Shown: piece after piece, positions 21,196 to 33,747 of the stretch
How positions within the stretch are numbered: position 1 is the first letter of the stretch
How the letters are laid out: the number at the start of each line of letters is the position of its first letter
Source: Hydrogenophaga sp.
GTDB lineage: Bacteria > Pseudomonadota > Gammaproteobacteria > Burkholderiales > Burkholderiaceae_C
Length of the DNA stretch: 64,000 nucleotides
NCBI GenBank assembly: GCA_016741995.1
Contig: JACVCO010000016.1
Coordinates: 35,223 to 99,222 of the forward strand
Reading direction: 5' to 3'
Notes under the pieces: generated by a model
Told to the model about the DNA's origin: nothing
Seen by the model: only the letters and a program-made list of their open reading frames with translations
The model's database searches: none
Position numbers and translations under genes: made by a program

Positions 21196-22502
21196 AACTC
21201 GTCGACAACAAAGCCACCCTGACGTTCTCCAACGGCAGCCCCAGCGTCGAATTGCCGGTGTACGCCGGCAACATCGGCCCGGACGTCATCGACATCCGCA
21301 AGCTGTACGCGCAGACGGGCATGTTCACGTACGACCCGGGCTTCCTCTCGACGGCTTCGTGCCAGTCCGCCATCACCTACATCGATGGCGACAAGGGTGA
21401 GTTGCTGTACCGCGGTTACCCCATCGAACAACTCGCCACGCACTGCGACTACCTGGACGTGTGCTATCTGCTGCTCAAGGGCGAACTGCCCGACGACACG
21501 CAGCGCACCGATTTCCACAAGCTCGTGACCAACCACACCATGGTCAATGAGCAGATGCAGTTTTTCCTGCGCGGCTTCCGCCGTGACGCGCACCCGATGG
21601 CCGTGCTGACCGGCCTGGTGGGCGGTCTGTCGGCCTTCTATCACGACAGCACCGACATCAACAACCCGCAGCACCGCGAGATCGCTGCCATCCGCCTGAT
21701 CGCCAAGATGCCCACGCTGGTGTCCATGGCCTACAAGTACGGCATTGGTCAGCCCTACATGTACCCGCGCAACGAACTGTCCTACGCAGGCAACTTCCTG
21801 CGCATGATGTTCGGCGTGCCTTGCGAGGACTACAAGGTCAACCCGGTGCTCGAGCGCGCGCTCGACCGCATCTTCATCCTGCACGCCGACCACGAGCAGA
21901 ACGCCTCCACCTCCACCGTGCGCCTGTGCGGCTCCTCCGGCACCAACCCGTTCGCGGCCATCGCGGCCGGTGTGGCCTGCCTCTGGGGCCCCGCCCACGG
22001 CGGCGCCAACGAAGCCTGCCTGAACATGCTGGAAGACATCCAGCGCAATGGCGGCGTGGCCAAGGTCGGCGAGTTCATGGAGAAGGTCAAGGACAAGAAC
22101 TCCGGCGTCAAGCTCATGGGCTTCGGCCACCGCGTTTACAAGAACTACGACCCGCGTGCCAAGCTCATGCAGGAAACCTGCAACGAAGTGCTCGAAGAAC
22201 TGGGCCTGGGCAACGACCCGCTGTTCAAGCTGGCGAAGGAGCTCGAGAAGATCGCGCTGGAAGACGACTACTTCGTGCAGCGGAAGCTCTACCCGAACGT
22301 GGACTTCTACTCCGGCATCGTGCAGCGCGCCATCGGCATTCCGGTCAACCTGTTCACCGGCATCTTCGCGCTCGCCCGCACCGTGGGCTGGATCGCCCAG
22401 CTCAACGAGATGATCAGCGACCCCGAGTACAAGATCGGCCGGCCGCGCCAGCTCTTCACCGGTTCGGCGCGTCGCGACGTGCCGGCCGCGATGAAGAAGT
22501 GA
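21192..22502 (+). CDS. gltA: Citrate synthase (type II)
   Basis: 436 aa, the length of the hexameric, NADH-sensitive gram-negative enzyme. Catalytic histidines are in [11 protein letters not shown] (near 265) and the [13 protein letters not shown] stretch (near 306). The catalytic Asp is in [10 protein letters not shown] (near 365). It condenses oxaloacetate with acetyl-CoA. It is the last gene of the sdh cluster and is followed by a strong terminator. Confidence 0.98.
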   Translation: MKLVDNKATLTFSNGSPSVELPVYAGNIGPDVIDIRKLYAQTGMFTYDPGFLSTASCQSAITYIDGDKGELLYRGYPIEQLATHCDYLDVCYLLLKGELPDDTQRTDFHKLVTNHTMVNEQMQFFLRGFRRDAHPMAVLTGLVGGLSAFYHDSTDINNPQHREIAAIRLIAKMPTLVSMAYKYGIGQPYMYPRNELSYAGNFLRMMFGVPCEDYKVNPVLERALDRIFILHADHEQNASTSTVRLCGSSGTNPFAAIAAGVACLWGPAHGGANEACLNMLEDIQRNGGVAKVGEFMEKVKDKNSGVKLMGFGHRVYKNYDPRAKLMQETCNEVLEELGLGNDPLFKLAKELEKIALEDDYFVQRKLYPNVDFYSGIVQRAIGIPVNLFTGIFALARTVGWIAQLNEMISDPEYKIGRPRQLFTGSARRDVPAAMKK

Positions 22503-22523
22503 TCACCCCGCTCCGCTGAGCCC

Positions 22524-22567
22524 ACAACGCCCGCCCTGGCCCGACGCCACGGCGGGCGTTGTTTTTC
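22524..22567 (+). terminator. Rho-independent terminator after gltA
   Basis: ACAACGCCCGCC (22524-22535) pairs perfectly with GGCGGGCGTTGT (22551-22562) around a 15-base loop, followed by TTTT. It closes the sdh-gltA transcript and separates it from leuC. Confidence 0.9.
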
Positions 22568-22620
22568 ATCCGAACGTAAAATCGCCGACCGACCCACGAG
22601 TGGCCGAGCCGAGACAAGCC

Positions 22621-24042
22621 ATGCCCCGCACGCTCTACGACAAGATCTGGGACGAACACGTCGTCCACACCGAAGAAGACGGCACCGCCGTCCTGTACAT
22701 CGACCGCCATCTGGTGCACGAAGTCACCAGCCCGCAGGCGTTCGAGGGCCTGCGCCAGGCCGGGCGCAAGGTCTGGCGCGTGAGTTCGGTGGTCGCCACC
22801 GCCGATCACAACACGCCCACCACCGGTTGGGAACGTGGCTACGACGGCATCGCCGACCCGATCAGCAAGGAACAGATCACCACGCTGGACACCAACATCG
22901 CCGAGTTCGGTGCTGCGGCCTTCTTCCCCTTCCTCTCGCAACGACAAGGCATCGTGCACGTGATCGGCCCCGAGAGCGGCGCCACCCTGCCGGGCATGAC
23001 GGTCGTCTGCGGCGACTCCCACACCAGCACCCACGGCGCCTTCGGCGCGCTGGCCCACGGCATCGGCACGAGCGAGGTCGAGCACGTGCTGGCCACGCAG
23101 ACGCTGCTGGCCAAGAAGGCAAAGAACCTGCTGATCAAGGTCGAAGGCCAGCTCGCCAAAGGCGTGACGGCCAAGGACATCGTGCTCGCCATCATCGGCC
23201 GCATCGGCACCGCAGGCGGCACCGGCTACACCATCGAGTTCGCCGGCAGCGCCATTCGCTCGCTGTCCATGGAAGGTCGCATGACGGTCTGCAACATGGC
23301 CATCGAAGCCGGCGCCCGTGCCGGCCTGGTGGCCGTGGACGACAAGACCATCGAGTACGTCAAGGGTCGCCCGCTCGCGCCCCAGGGTGTCGAGTGGGAT
23401 CAGGCCGCGGCTTACTGGCGCACCCTGCACTCCGACCCGGACGCAGCCTTCGATTCGGTGGTCGAACTCGACGCCACGAAGATCGTGCCGCAGGTCACCT
23501 GGGGCACCTCGCCGGAGATGGTGCTGGGCATCGACGGCCGCGTGCCCGACCCCGACAAGGAGAAAGACGCCAGCAAGCGCGGCGCCATCGAGCGCGCCCT
23601 GCAGTACATGGCATTGGAGCCCGGCAAGCCCATGAACGACATCTTCGTCGACAAGGTCTTCATCGGCTCCTGCACCAACAGCCGCATCGAGGACATGCGC
23701 GAAGCCGCGGCCATGGTGAAAAAGCTCGGTCAGAAAGTGGCGAAGAACATCAAGCTCGCGATGGTCGTGCCTGGCTCGGGCCTGGTGAAGGCGCAAGCCG
23801 AGCGCGAAGGCCTGCATGAGATCTTCAAGGCTGCGGGCTTCGAGTGGCGCGAACCCGGTTGCAGCATGTGCCTGGCCATGAATGCCGACCGCCTGGAACC
23901 GGGCGAACGCTGCGCCTCGACCAGCAACCGCAACTTCGAAGGCCGCCAGGGTGCTGGCGGCCGCACCCACCTTGTGTCGCCCGCCATGGCGGCGGCGGCG
24001 GCCGTGCACGGCCACTTCGTGGACGTGCGCACCCTGGCATGA
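22621..24042 (+). CDS. leuC: 3-isopropylmalate dehydratase large subunit
   Basis: 473 aa, normal length. [29 protein letters not shown] carries part of the active site. The cluster cysteines are in [12 protein letters not shown] and [11 protein letters not shown]. It isomerises 2- to 3-isopropylmalate in leucine synthesis, with LeuD. I chose the ATG at 22621, which begins [14 protein letters not shown] as in homologues, over a GTG at 22600. It starts the leuC-ecn-leuD-leuB gene set. Confidence 0.97.
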   Translation: MPRTLYDKIWDEHVVHTEEDGTAVLYIDRHLVHEVTSPQAFEGLRQAGRKVWRVSSVVATADHNTPTTGWERGYDGIADPISKEQITTLDTNIAEFGAAAFFPFLSQRQGIVHVIGPESGATLPGMTVVCGDSHTSTHGAFGALAHGIGTSEVEHVLATQTLLAKKAKNLLIKVEGQLAKGVTAKDIVLAIIGRIGTAGGTGYTIEFAGSAIRSLSMEGRMTVCNMAIEAGARAGLVAVDDKTIEYVKGRPLAPQGVEWDQAAAYWRTLHSDPDAAFDSVVELDATKIVPQVTWGTSPEMVLGIDGRVPDPDKEKDASKRGAIERALQYMALEPGKPMNDIFVDKVFIGSCTNSRIEDMREAAAMVKKLGQKVAKNIKLAMVVPGSGLVKAQAEREGLHEIFKAAGFEWREPGCSMCLAMNADRLEPGERCASTSNRNFEGRQGAGGRTHLVSPAMAAAAAVHGHFVDVRTLA

Positions 24043-24071
24043 GCCGCCATCCGTTTCTTCAGGAGAGCGTC

Positions 24072-24266
24072 ATGAAAACCATCGCATGCATTGCCACTGC
24101 ACTTGCCCTCGCGCTGCCGCTGTCGGCCTGCAACACCTGGGGCGGCGTCAAGCAGGACGCCAAGGAAGTGGGACAAGCCGCCGGCCGCGGTGTCGAGAAG
24201 GCAGGTGTGGCCACGGGCCGTGGCATCGAAAAAGCCGGCGAGAAAATCCAGGAAATCTCGAAGTAA
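24072..24266 (+). CDS. Entericidin-like small lipoprotein
   Basis: 64 aa. A short signal peptide ends in the lipobox LSAC (cysteine at about residue 22). It is followed by [20 protein letters not shown] and a repeated G-x-E-K-A-G pattern, as in EcnA/EcnB. Entericidins are membrane-active lipoproteins described in E. coli as toxin/antidote bacteriolysis peptides. AGGAG lies 5-10 bases upstream of the ATG. It lies between leuC and leuD on the same strand, so it should be co-transcribed with leucine genes, an arrangement seen in several Burkholderiales. Only one entericidin is present, with no partner. Confidence 0.88.
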   Translation: MKTIACIATALALALPLSACNTWGGVKQDAKEVGQAAGRGVEKAGVATGRGIEKAGEKIQEISK

Positions 24267-24280
24267 CCCATTCCACCGCC

Positions 24281-26030
<1,750 letters not shown>

Positions 26031-26056
26031 TCACAGCTCCGGTTCGTCACGCCCAC

Positions 26057-26090
26057 CCCCGGCACGACGAGCCGGGGCCAAACGGTTTTT
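26057..26090 (+). terminator. Weak hairpin between leuB and asd
   Basis: CCCCGGC (26057-26063) pairs with GCCGGGG (26071-26077). A T-run follows only after an eight-base gap (26086-26090). It may be a leaky terminator or attenuator ahead of asd. Confidence 0.4.
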
Positions 26091-26110
26091 CAACTGAAAA
26101 GGGCAACGTC

Positions 26111-27241
26111 ATGACGAAACTCGTGGGACTCGTGGGCTGGCGCGGCATGGTCGGCTCCGTGCTGATGGACCGCATGGTCGAAGAAAAAGACTTCGACCTC
26201 ATCGAACCCCTGTTCTTCTCCACCTCCAACGCCGGCGGCGCCGCCCCGGCCATGGCGAAGAACGAAACCAGGCTGCAGGACGCGCACGACATCGCAGCGC
26301 TCAAGCGATGCGACATCGTCATCACGGCGCAAGGCGGTGACTACACCAACGAGGTATTCCCCAAGCTGCGCGCAGCGGGCTGGAACGGCCACTGGATCGA
26401 CGCCGCGTCCTCGCTGCGCATGAAGGACGACGCGGTCATCATCCTCGACCCCGTGAACATGCCCGTCATCAAGGACGCGCTCGCCAGGGGCGGGCGCAAC
26501 TGGATCGGCGGCAACTGCACCGTGAGCTGCATGCTCATGGGTGTGGGTGCGCTTTACAAGGCCGGGCTCGTCGAATGGATGAGCACGCAGACCTACCAGG
26601 CGGCCAGCGGCGGCGGTGCGCAGCACATGCGCGAACTGCTCACCCAGTACGGCACGCTCAACGCCGAGGTCAGGGCGCTGCTCGACGATCCCAGGAGCGC
26701 CATCCTCGAGATCGATCGCAAGGTGATCGCGAAGCAGCGCAACCTGTCGGACGCCGAAACCGCCAACTTCGGCGTGCCCCTGGGCGGTTCGCTGATTCCC
26801 TGGATCGACAAGGACATGGGCAATGGCGTGTCCAAGGAAGAGTGGAAAGGCATGGCCGAAACCAACAAGATCCTTGGCCAGGGCGAGGGCTTCGGCACAA
26901 CCGCGGTACCGGTCGATGGTTTCTGCGTGCGGGTGGGCGCCATGCGCTGCCACTCCCAGGCACTGACATTCAAGCTGAAAAAAGACGTCCCCCTGGCCGA
27001 CATCGAGGCCATGATCGCCGCCGACAACGCCTGGGTGAAGGTCGTGCCCAACACCAAGGAGGACACGTTGCGTGACCTCACCCCCGTCGCGGTGACCGGC
27101 ACGATGACCATTCCGGTGGGCCGCTTGCGCAAGATGGCCATGGGCCCCGAATACCTGGGCGCCTTCACCATCGGCGATCAATTGCTGTGGGGTGCCGCGG
27201 AGCCGCTGCGGCGCATGCTGCGCATCCTGCTGCAGGGTTGA
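26111..27241 (+). CDS. asd: Aspartate-semialdehyde dehydrogenase
   Basis: 376 aa. It starts [18 protein letters not shown] (NADP site). The catalytic cysteine is in [12 protein letters not shown] (near 137). [12 protein letters not shown] and [16 protein letters not shown] (catalytic His) follow. It makes aspartate semialdehyde for lysine/diaminopimelate, threonine and methionine. It lies between leuB and fimV, the order expected in beta- and gamma-proteobacteria. Confidence 0.97.
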   Translation: MTKLVGLVGWRGMVGSVLMDRMVEEKDFDLIEPLFFSTSNAGGAAPAMAKNETRLQDAHDIAALKRCDIVITAQGGDYTNEVFPKLRAAGWNGHWIDAASSLRMKDDAVIILDPVNMPVIKDALARGGRNWIGGNCTVSCMLMGVGALYKAGLVEWMSTQTYQAASGGGAQHMRELLTQYGTLNAEVRALLDDPRSAILEIDRKVIAKQRNLSDAETANFGVPLGGSLIPWIDKDMGNGVSKEEWKGMAETNKILGQGEGFGTTAVPVDGFCVRVGAMRCHSQALTFKLKKDVPLADIEAMIAADNAWVKVVPNTKEDTLRDLTPVAVTGTMTIPVGRLRKMAMGPEYLGAFTIGDQLLWGAAEPLRRMLRILLQG

Positions 27242-27270
27242 ACCCCGCCGGCGGGCCGCTGAAAAACGGT

Positions 27271-27296
27271 GTCACGTTGCACACCTGCAACGTGAC
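27271..27296. promoter_or_regulatory. Perfect 11-bp inverted repeat between asd and fimV
   Basis: GTCACGTTGCA (27271-27281), loop CACC, TGCAACGTGAC (27286-27296). There is no T-run after it in either direction. It starts 30 bases after the asd stop and lies 115 bases before fimV. It is either an operator for fimV or a Rho-type 3' end hairpin of the asd mRNA. Confidence 0.6.
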
Positions 27297-27410
27297 AAGC
27301 CGCACGCTCAGTGACGAGCGGTAGCCTCGGAAACTCAAGCGGATTCTCAGCTTGTAACCGTAATCCGTTGATGTTAAGGTCAATTCTCGGTTTTTGACGT
27401 CGAGGTACCA

Positions 27411-30053
27411 GTGCCAGCCCACCCCCGCCACACCCCATCGCTCTTGCCTGCCCCGACGCCGAAACGCACGGGTCGACGGGGCCTTGCGAGCCTGCACGCC
27501 ATTGCAGCCGCGGCGCTGGTGTCTACATTGATGTTGAATCCGGGTGAAGCCAACGCGCTTGCCCTGGGTCGCGTCATCGTGCAGTCGGCTCTCGGCGAAC
27601 CCCTGCGGGCCGAGATCGACGTGCCCGACATCAACGCGGCCGAGGAATCCAGCCTGCGCGTCGGGCTGGCCAGTGCGGCCACCTACCGCGCCGCGGGCGT
27701 GGACGCCAACCCGGCGCTCAACCAGCTCGAAGTCACGTTGCAGCGCCGCCCGGATGGCCGCGCCTACCTGCGCCTGCGCGGTCCCAATCCCGTCAATGAG
27801 CCCTTTCTCGACCTGATCATCGAGGCCAACTGGGCCACCGGTCGACTGGTTCGCGACTACACGCTGCTGTTCGATCCCCCGAACCTGCGTGCAACGGCCC
27901 CCGCTCCCATTGCCCCGGTGACACCCGCGCCCCGCGCGGCTGCTCCCGCACCGGTGCCCGCGCCCGCCCCGGCACCCGCGGTTGCGGCCCCATCGCCCGC
28001 GCCCGCAGCCCCTTCTGCTGCGGCTCCTGCCCCGGCGGCCCGCCCCACGCCACCGGCCAGCAGCGACACGCCTCGCTCGATCACGGTCCAACGCGGCGAC
28101 ACCGCGGGCGCCATCGCTGCCGAACACCGTCCTTCCGGCGTTTCGCTTGACCAGATGCTGGTCGCGATGCTGCAAGCCAATCCCAGCGCATTCATTGACG
28201 GCAACGTGAACCGCATCCGCGCTGGTGCCGTGATCGATTTGCCGAGCCGCGAGACCGCGTCGGCCACGGGCGCGGCAGAAGCCCGCCAGACCATTGCGGC
28301 CCAAAGCCGCGATTTCGACGAGTACCGCCGCCGCCTGGCGGGCGCCGCACCCACCACGCAAGTGGAAACAGCGGATCGCCAGGCCACCGGCCGCGTGCAA
28401 ACCGAGGTGCAGGACCGCGCCGCGCCCGCGGCATCAAGCGACCGCCTGACGCTGAGCCAGCCACAGGGTGGTACCGGCGCCGCGCGCGAAACCCAGATCG
28501 CACAGCAACGCCAGTCGCAGGATGCGGCGCAACGCAGCGCCGAGCTTTCGCGAAACATCGACGAATTGTCCAAACTGGGCCAGCAAGCCGCTACGCCCGC
28601 CGCCCCGCCGGCACCCGCTGCAGCGCCGGCCCCTGCGCCGGCCGCGGCTGCACCCGTGCCGGCGCCCGCTCCGGCTCCTGCCACCGCGCCCACCCCCGCA
28701 GCCGAAGCACCGGCTGCCCCGGCCCCCGCACCGGCCGCTGAAGCAGCGCCACCTGCTCCGGCCCCCGCACCGGCCCCGGTTGTGGCCGCGCCGCGTCCGC
28801 CGGCCGTTCCCGCTCCCGTGGCCGAAGAACCCAGCCTGCTTGACGGCTTGAGCGACAACCCGCTCCTGCTGCCCGCCGCCGGTGGCCTGCTCGCCCTGTT
28901 GGTCGGCTTTGGCCTGTGGCGCGTGCGCCAGCGCAAGACCGCGTCCAACGTGGACAGTTCGTTCCTCGAAAGCCGCCTGCAGCCCGATTCGTTCTTCGGC
29001 TCCAGCGGTGGCCAACGCATCGACACCGCAGAGGCGATGGCCTCGGGCTCGTCCATGGTCTATTCCCCCAGCCAGCTGGACGCCGCTGGCGACGTGGATC
29101 CGGTGGCCGAAGCCGATGTCTACCTTGCCTACGGCCGTGATCTGCAAGCCGAGGAAATCCTCAAGGAAGCGATGCGCAGCACCCCCACGCGCGTTGCCAT
29201 CCACACCAAGCTGCTCGAAATCTACGCCAAGCGCCGCGACGCCAGGGCCTTCGAAGTGGTGGCCAGCGAAGCCTTCGGCCTCACGCAGGGCCAGGGCCCC
29301 GAGTGGGAGCGCGCTTGCGAACTCGGTCGCGAGCTCGACGCGAGCAACCCGTTGTACCAACCCGGTGGCCAACCCGCGCCCAAGCCCGGAATGGCCGGTA
29401 CAGCGCCGGGCGCCCTGCATGCCATGCCCTTCGGCCCCAGCACCGTCAATCTGGCGGGCGGCCCGAACACCGGCTCGGGCTCGCTGGATCTCGATCTCGA
29501 TCTCGACGATGCACCGTCTGCCCCGGCGAGCCGGCCGCAAGCCCCGGTGTCCGGTCTGGACGACATGAATCTCACCGAGGCCTTGACCGCGAAACCAGCC
29601 AGCGCACCGGCCACCATGGATTTCGATCTCGACCTGCCCGACGCCGGCCCCGCGGGCGGTGAGCGCGCCGAGACCGCCCCGGTGTCGCTTGAAGTGCCCA
29701 GCCTGAACCTGGGCGGTACCGACAGCGCGGCCGCCCCCAGTTTTGATCTCGACCTGGGCGGCGGCACCACCGCATCACCGACCATCGAGCCCGTCTCGGG
29801 CATGATGGATTTCAACCTTGGCGACCTCAACCTCGACCTGAACGGCAGCCAGGGCAAAGAGCCCGTCACGGCGGCCCCGACGCCGGCCGAGCTGAGCGAA
29901 GAAAACCCGCTCGAAACCAAGCTGTCGCTCGCCGAAGAGTTCCGCGCCATTGGTGACTTCGAGGGCGCGCGCTCCCTCGCCGAAGAAGTGTTGGCCGAGG
30001 CCTCCGGCCCGCTCAAGACCAAGGCCAGCACCTTCCTGGCCGATCTGGCCTGA
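27411..30053 (+). CDS. fimV: FimV-like polar assembly protein with LysM domain
   Basis: 880 aa. In order: signal-anchor (about 20-43); FimV N-terminal domain beginning LALGRVIVQSALGEPLRAEI (about 46-170); LysM-like segment SITVQRGDTAGAIAAEHRP (about 223-285); coiled, Gln-rich stretch (350-395); Pro/Ala low-complexity linker (about 396-465); a membrane helix (about 483-505). The acidic cytoplasmic tail has repeated D-L-D-L segments and a C-terminal FimV/TPR motif (ETKLSLAEEFRAIGDFEGAR). FimV organises the cell pole and type IV pili. The start is GTG at 27411 with GAGGT five bases upstream. The linker may vary in length between strains. Confidence 0.92.
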   Translation: MPAHPRHTPSLLPAPTPKRTGRRGLASLHAIAAAALVSTLMLNPGEANALALGRVIVQSALGEPLRAEIDVPDINAAEESSLRVGLASAATYRAAGVDANPALNQLEVTLQRRPDGRAYLRLRGPNPVNEPFLDLIIEANWATGRLVRDYTLLFDPPNLRATAPAPIAPVTPAPRAAAPAPVPAPAPAPAVAAPSPAPAAPSAAAPAPAARPTPPASSDTPRSITVQRGDTAGAIAAEHRPSGVSLDQMLVAMLQANPSAFIDGNVNRIRAGAVIDLPSRETASATGAAEARQTIAAQSRDFDEYRRRLAGAAPTTQVETADRQATGRVQTEVQDRAAPAASSDRLTLSQPQGGTGAARETQIAQQRQSQDAAQRSAELSRNIDELSKLGQQAATPAAPPAPAAAPAPAPAAAAPVPAPAPAPATAPTPAAEAPAAPAPAPAAEAAPPAPAPAPAPVVAAPRPPAVPAPVAEEPSLLDGLSDNPLLLPAAGGLLALLVGFGLWRVRQRKTASNVDSSFLESRLQPDSFFGSSGGQRIDTAEAMASGSSMVYSPSQLDAAGDVDPVAEADVYLAYGRDLQAEEILKEAMRSTPTRVAIHTKLLEIYAKRRDARAFEVVASEAFGLTQGQGPEWERACELGRELDASNPLYQPGGQPAPKPGMAGTAPGALHAMPFGPSTVNLAGGPNTGSGSLDLDLDLDDAPSAPASRPQAPVSGLDDMNLTEALTAKPASAPATMDFDLDLPDAGPAGGERAETAPVSLEVPSLNLGGTDSAAAPSFDLDLGGGTTASPTIEPVSGMMDFNLGDLNLDLNGSQGKEPVTAAPTPAELSEENPLETKLSLAEEFRAIGDFEGARSLAEEVLAEASGPLKTKASTFLADLA

Positions 30054-30105
30054 CGCCCATCGTTTGACCGTCGCCGACGACGCCTCCCCCACCACGCCCA
30101 GCCCG

Positions 30106-30894
30106 ATGCACCGCATCGCGCTGGGCGTGAGCTTTAACGGCCGCCCCTACGATGGCTGGCAAAGCCAGCCCAGCGGCAACACGGTGCAGGACCAGCTCGA
30201 GTCGGCCCTGGCCAACTTCTGCGCCCTGCCCTCGGTGAACACCTTGTGCGCGGGCCGCACCGACGCCGGGGTGCACGGCCTCATGCAGGTGGTGCACTTC
30301 GACACCCCGCTGCAGCGGGATGGCTACGCCTGGGTGCGCGGCACCAACCGCTTCCTGCCACCCGACATCGCCGTGCAGTGGGCACGCGAGGTTCCCGCCG
30401 GTTTCCACGCACGCGCCAGCGCCATCGCGCGGCGCTACGCCTATGTGCTGCTCGAATCGCCCGTGCGTCCCAGCGTCGACAACGGCCAGGTCGGCTGGGT
30501 GTTCCGTCCGCTGTCGCTGGAGGCCATGCAGCGCGCCGCCGCCGCGCTGCTCGGCGAGCACGACTTCACGTCGTTCCGCGCCTCGCAATGCCAGGCGCAC
30601 ACCCCGGTCAAGACGCTGCGCCGCATCGAGATTGCGCCCCGTGGTGCCTATTGGCGTTTCGAGTTCGAAGCCAATGCCTTCCTGCACCACATGATCCGCA
30701 ACATCATGGGCTGCCTGATCGCCATCGGCAGCGGCAACCGCCCCCCCGAGTGGATGACCGAGGTGCTGGCCGCCCGCAGCCGCGACGCCGCCGCCCCGAC
30801 CTTTGCCCCCGACGGCCTGTACTTTCTCGGCCCGATCTACGATGCCGCGTGGGGCCTGCCCGAACGCACCCCTGCCTTCGACTGGTTGCCATGA
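30106..30894 (+). CDS. truA: tRNA pseudouridine(38-40) synthase
   Basis: 262 aa. The catalytic aspartate lies in CAGRTDAGVHG (near residue 51). RYAYVLLE, FTSFRASQCQAHTPVKTL and NAFLHHMIRNIMG are conserved TruA stretches. It modifies the anticodon arm of tRNAs. The ATG at 30106 matches homologues (MHRIALGVSFNGRPYDGWQ), though a TTG at 30064 is in frame. Its stop overlaps trpF by four bases. Confidence 0.96.
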   Translation: MHRIALGVSFNGRPYDGWQSQPSGNTVQDQLESALANFCALPSVNTLCAGRTDAGVHGLMQVVHFDTPLQRDGYAWVRGTNRFLPPDIAVQWAREVPAGFHARASAIARRYAYVLLESPVRPSVDNGQVGWVFRPLSLEAMQRAAAALLGEHDFTSFRASQCQAHTPVKTLRRIEIAPRGAYWRFEFEANAFLHHMIRNIMGCLIAIGSGNRPPEWMTEVLAARSRDAAAPTFAPDGLYFLGPIYDAAWGLPERTPAFDWLP

Positions 30895-31577
30895 CGCCCA
30901 TCCACCGCACCCGCATCAAGTTCTGCGGCTTCACGCGCGAAGCGGATGTGGACGCGGCCGTGCACGCTGGCGCGGATGCGGTGGGCTTCGTGCTCTACGA
31001 GCCCAGCCCGCGTTTCGTGACGCCCGAGCGCGCGGGTGCGCTCGCTCGCCGGCTGCCGCCCTACGTGACACCGGTGCTGTTGTTCGTCAACGCGAGCGCC
31101 GAATGGATCGCCCGCGGCCTGCAGGCCGTGCCACACGCTGTGCCGCAGCTCCATGGGGACGAATCGCCCGAGGATTGCGCCGCCGTGCAGCGGCCCTACC
31201 TGCGCGCCGCCCGCATTCCCACCGGCGAGGCCGGCCGGGGCTTCGATCTCCTACAATTCGCCGACCGCTTCGCCTCCGCGCAGGCCATCCTGCTCGACGC
31301 CCATGTCGAAGGTTTCGGGGGCGGCGGCCAATCCTTCGACTGGACGGCTTTTCCTTGGTCACATCCTCGACTAAACGCCAGCTCTCGCCTCGTTTTGTCT
31401 GGTGGACTCACGCCTGCAAACGTGATCGATGGCATTCGCCTCGTGCGGCCCTGGGCCGTTGACGTGAGCTCCGGCATCGAGGTGTCCAAGGGCATCAAGA
31501 GCGCCGACAAGATGCAGGCCTTCGTGGCCGCCGTGCGCGCCGCCGATGCGGTGCCACCGCCCCCGCAGCGATCCTGA
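30891..31577 (+). CDS. trpF: Phosphoribosylanthranilate isomerase
   Basis: 228 aa. Catalytic cysteine in [12 protein letters not shown] (near 12). [35 protein letters not shown] (catalytic Asp) and [10 protein letters not shown] with [14 protein letters not shown] at the C-terminus complete the barrel. It performs the third step of tryptophan synthesis. It overlaps truA by ATGA and precedes trpB by 55 bp. Confidence 0.96.
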   Translation: MTPIHRTRIKFCGFTREADVDAAVHAGADAVGFVLYEPSPRFVTPERAGALARRLPPYVTPVLLFVNASAEWIARGLQAVPHAVPQLHGDESPEDCAAVQRPYLRAARIPTGEAGRGFDLLQFADRFASAQAILLDAHVEGFGGGGQSFDWTAFPWSHPRLNASSRLVLSGGLTPANVIDGIRLVRPWAVDVSSGIEVSKGIKSADKMQAFVAAVRAADAVPPPPQRS

Positions 31578-31632
31578 CCCCCTCCGGGTCTTTCGGGTCG
31601 CGCGGGCCATCACCCGAACAGGATTTCCCCCC

Positions 31633-32904
31633 ATGCAGACCCCTTATCAGCAACCCGACGCCAACGGCCACTTCGGCATCTACGGCGGCAGTTTCGTGAG
31701 CGAGACGCTCACGCACGCGATCAACGAACTGCGCGCCGCCTACGCGAAGTACCAGCACGACCCCGAGTTCCTGGCCGAATTCAGGAGCGAGCTTGCCCAC
31801 TTCGTGGGCCGGCCCAGCCCGGTCTACCACGCCGCGCGCATGAGCCGCGAGACCGGTGGTGCCCAGATCTTCCTCAAGCGCGAAGACCTCAACCACACCG
31901 GTGCCCACAAGGTGAACAACACCATCGGCCAGGCCATGCTGGCGCGCCGCATGGGCAAGCCGCGCATCATTGCCGAGACGGGTGCGGGCCAGCACGGCGT
32001 GGCCACCGCCACCATCTGCGCGCGCTATGGCCTCGAATGCGTGGTCTACATGGGCAGCGAGGACGTGAAGCGCCAGAGCCCCAACGTCTACCGCATGAAG
32101 CTGCTCGGGGCCACCCTGGTGCCCGTGGAGAGTGGCAGCAAGACCCTCAAGGACGCGCTCAACGAGGCCATGCGCGACTGGGTGGCCAACGTGGACAACA
32201 CCTTCTACATCATCGGCACCGTGGCCGGCCCGCACCCGTACCCGATGATGGTGCGCGACTTCCAGAGCGTGATCGGGCAGGAATGCCTCAAGCAGATGCC
32301 CGAGATGCTGCGCGAAGCCGGTTGCGCGAGGGAGCAGCCCGATGCGGTCATCGCCTGCGTGGGCGGTGGCAGCAACGCCATCGGCATCTTCCACCCGTAC
32401 ATCGAGCACGCCGCCACGCGGCTGATCGGCGTCGAGGCCGCGGGCGAAGGGCTGGACAGCGGCAAGCACGCGGCGTCGCTGCAACGCGGCAGCCCGGGCG
32501 TGCTGCACGGCAACCGCACCTACGTGCTGCAGAACGACGATGGCCAGGTGACCGAAACGCACAGCCTGAGCGCGGGCCTGGACTACCCCGGCGTCGGCCC
32601 GGAACACGCCTTCCTCAAGGACATCGGCCGCGCCGAATACGTGGGCATCACCGATGCCGAAGCACTCGAGGCCTTCCACCACCTGTGCCGCACCGAAGGC
32701 ATCATCCCCGCCCTCGAATCGAGCCACGCCGTGGCCCACGCGATGAAGCTCGCCAAGACCATGAAGCCCACGCAGTCCATCCTGGTGAACCTGTCCGGAC
32801 GGGGCGACAAGGACATCGGCACCGTGGCCGACCTGTCGGGCGCGGACTTTTACGACCGCCCTTCGATGCGCGGGCACACCGTCAAAGGGAGCCAAGCCAA
32901 ATGA
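31633..32904 (+). CDS. trpB: Tryptophan synthase beta chain
   Basis: 423 aa. The PLP lysine is K93 in [11 protein letters not shown]. The phosphate-binding [12 protein letters not shown] and [18 protein letters not shown] stretches are intact. It condenses indole with serine. Its stop overlaps the trpA start (ATGA), the usual coupling for the alpha-beta complex. Confidence 0.98.
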   Translation: MQTPYQQPDANGHFGIYGGSFVSETLTHAINELRAAYAKYQHDPEFLAEFRSELAHFVGRPSPVYHAARMSRETGGAQIFLKREDLNHTGAHKVNNTIGQAMLARRMGKPRIIAETGAGQHGVATATICARYGLECVVYMGSEDVKRQSPNVYRMKLLGATLVPVESGSKTLKDALNEAMRDWVANVDNTFYIIGTVAGPHPYPMMVRDFQSVIGQECLKQMPEMLREAGCAREQPDAVIACVGGGSNAIGIFHPYIEHAATRLIGVEAAGEGLDSGKHAASLQRGSPGVLHGNRTYVLQNDDGQVTETHSLSAGLDYPGVGPEHAFLKDIGRAEYVGITDAEALEAFHHLCRTEGIIPALESSHAVAHAMKLAKTMKPTQSILVNLSGRGDKDIGTVADLSGADFYDRPSMRGHTVKGSQAK

Positions 32905-33710
32905 GCCGCATCGAACCCACCCTGGCCGCCCTCAAGGCCGAAGGCCGCAAGGCCCTGATCCCCTACGTCACCGCCGGCTTCCCGTTCCCGGACATCTCGG
33001 TCGACCTGATGCATGGGATGGCCGAAGCCGGCGCCGACATCATCGAACTCGGGGTGCCCTTCTCCGACCCGTCGGCCGATGGCCCGGTGATCCAGAAGGC
33101 GGGTGACCGCGCACTGGCCGCGGGCGTTGGTCTTGCACAGGTGCTCGGCATGGTCAGCCGCTTTCGCGAACGCAACCAGAAGACGCCCGTGGTGCTCATG
33201 GGCTACGCCAACCCCGTGGAGCGCTATGACCAGAAGCATGGCAACGGCGCCTTCGTGAACGACGCGGCCGCGGCCGGCGTGGATGGCGTGCTGGTGGTCG
33301 ACTACCCGCCCGAGGAGTGCGAAGACTTCGCGCGCGCCCTGCGCGAACGCGACATGGACCTGATCTTCCTGCTCGCCCCCACCTCCACCGACGAGCGCAT
33401 GGCCCAGGTGGCGCGGGTGGCCAGCGGCTACGTTTACTACGTGTCGCTCAAGGGCGTCACGGGCGCGGGCACGCTCGATGTCTCGCAGGTCGAGGCCATG
33501 TTGCCCCGCATTCGTGCGCACGTGAGCATCCCGGTCGGCGTGGGTTTCGGCATCCGGGATGCAGACACCGCTCGCGCCGTCGGCCGCACCGCCGACGCGG
33601 TGGTCATCGGCAGCAAGCTGATCCAGCTCGTAGAAGACGAACCGCACGAAAAAGTGGTGCCGGTGGCGGTTCAGTTCCTGCGCACCATCCGAAAAGCGCT
33701 GGACGCATAA
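32901..33710 (+). CDS. trpA: Tryptophan synthase alpha chain
   Basis: 269 aa. Catalytic Glu is in [20 protein letters not shown] (near 49) and Asp in [31 protein letters not shown] and [10 protein letters not shown] bind the phosphate. It cleaves indole-glycerol phosphate and channels indole to TrpB. Confidence 0.98.
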   Translation: MSRIEPTLAALKAEGRKALIPYVTAGFPFPDISVDLMHGMAEAGADIIELGVPFSDPSADGPVIQKAGDRALAAGVGLAQVLGMVSRFRERNQKTPVVLMGYANPVERYDQKHGNGAFVNDAAAAGVDGVLVVDYPPEECEDFARALRERDMDLIFLLAPTSTDERMAQVARVASGYVYYVSLKGVTGAGTLDVSQVEAMLPRIRAHVSIPVGVGFGIRDADTARAVGRTADAVVIGSKLIQLVEDEPHEKVVPVAVQFLRTIRKALDA

Positions 33711-33747
33711 TCCCGCCTCGCGCCCATTCCTCCCCCTGGAGAACCGC

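Noticed and set aside
31252..31257. TACAAT inside trpF as a promoter for trpBA
   Set aside because: No matching -35; a single six-base match in 64 kb is expected by chance.
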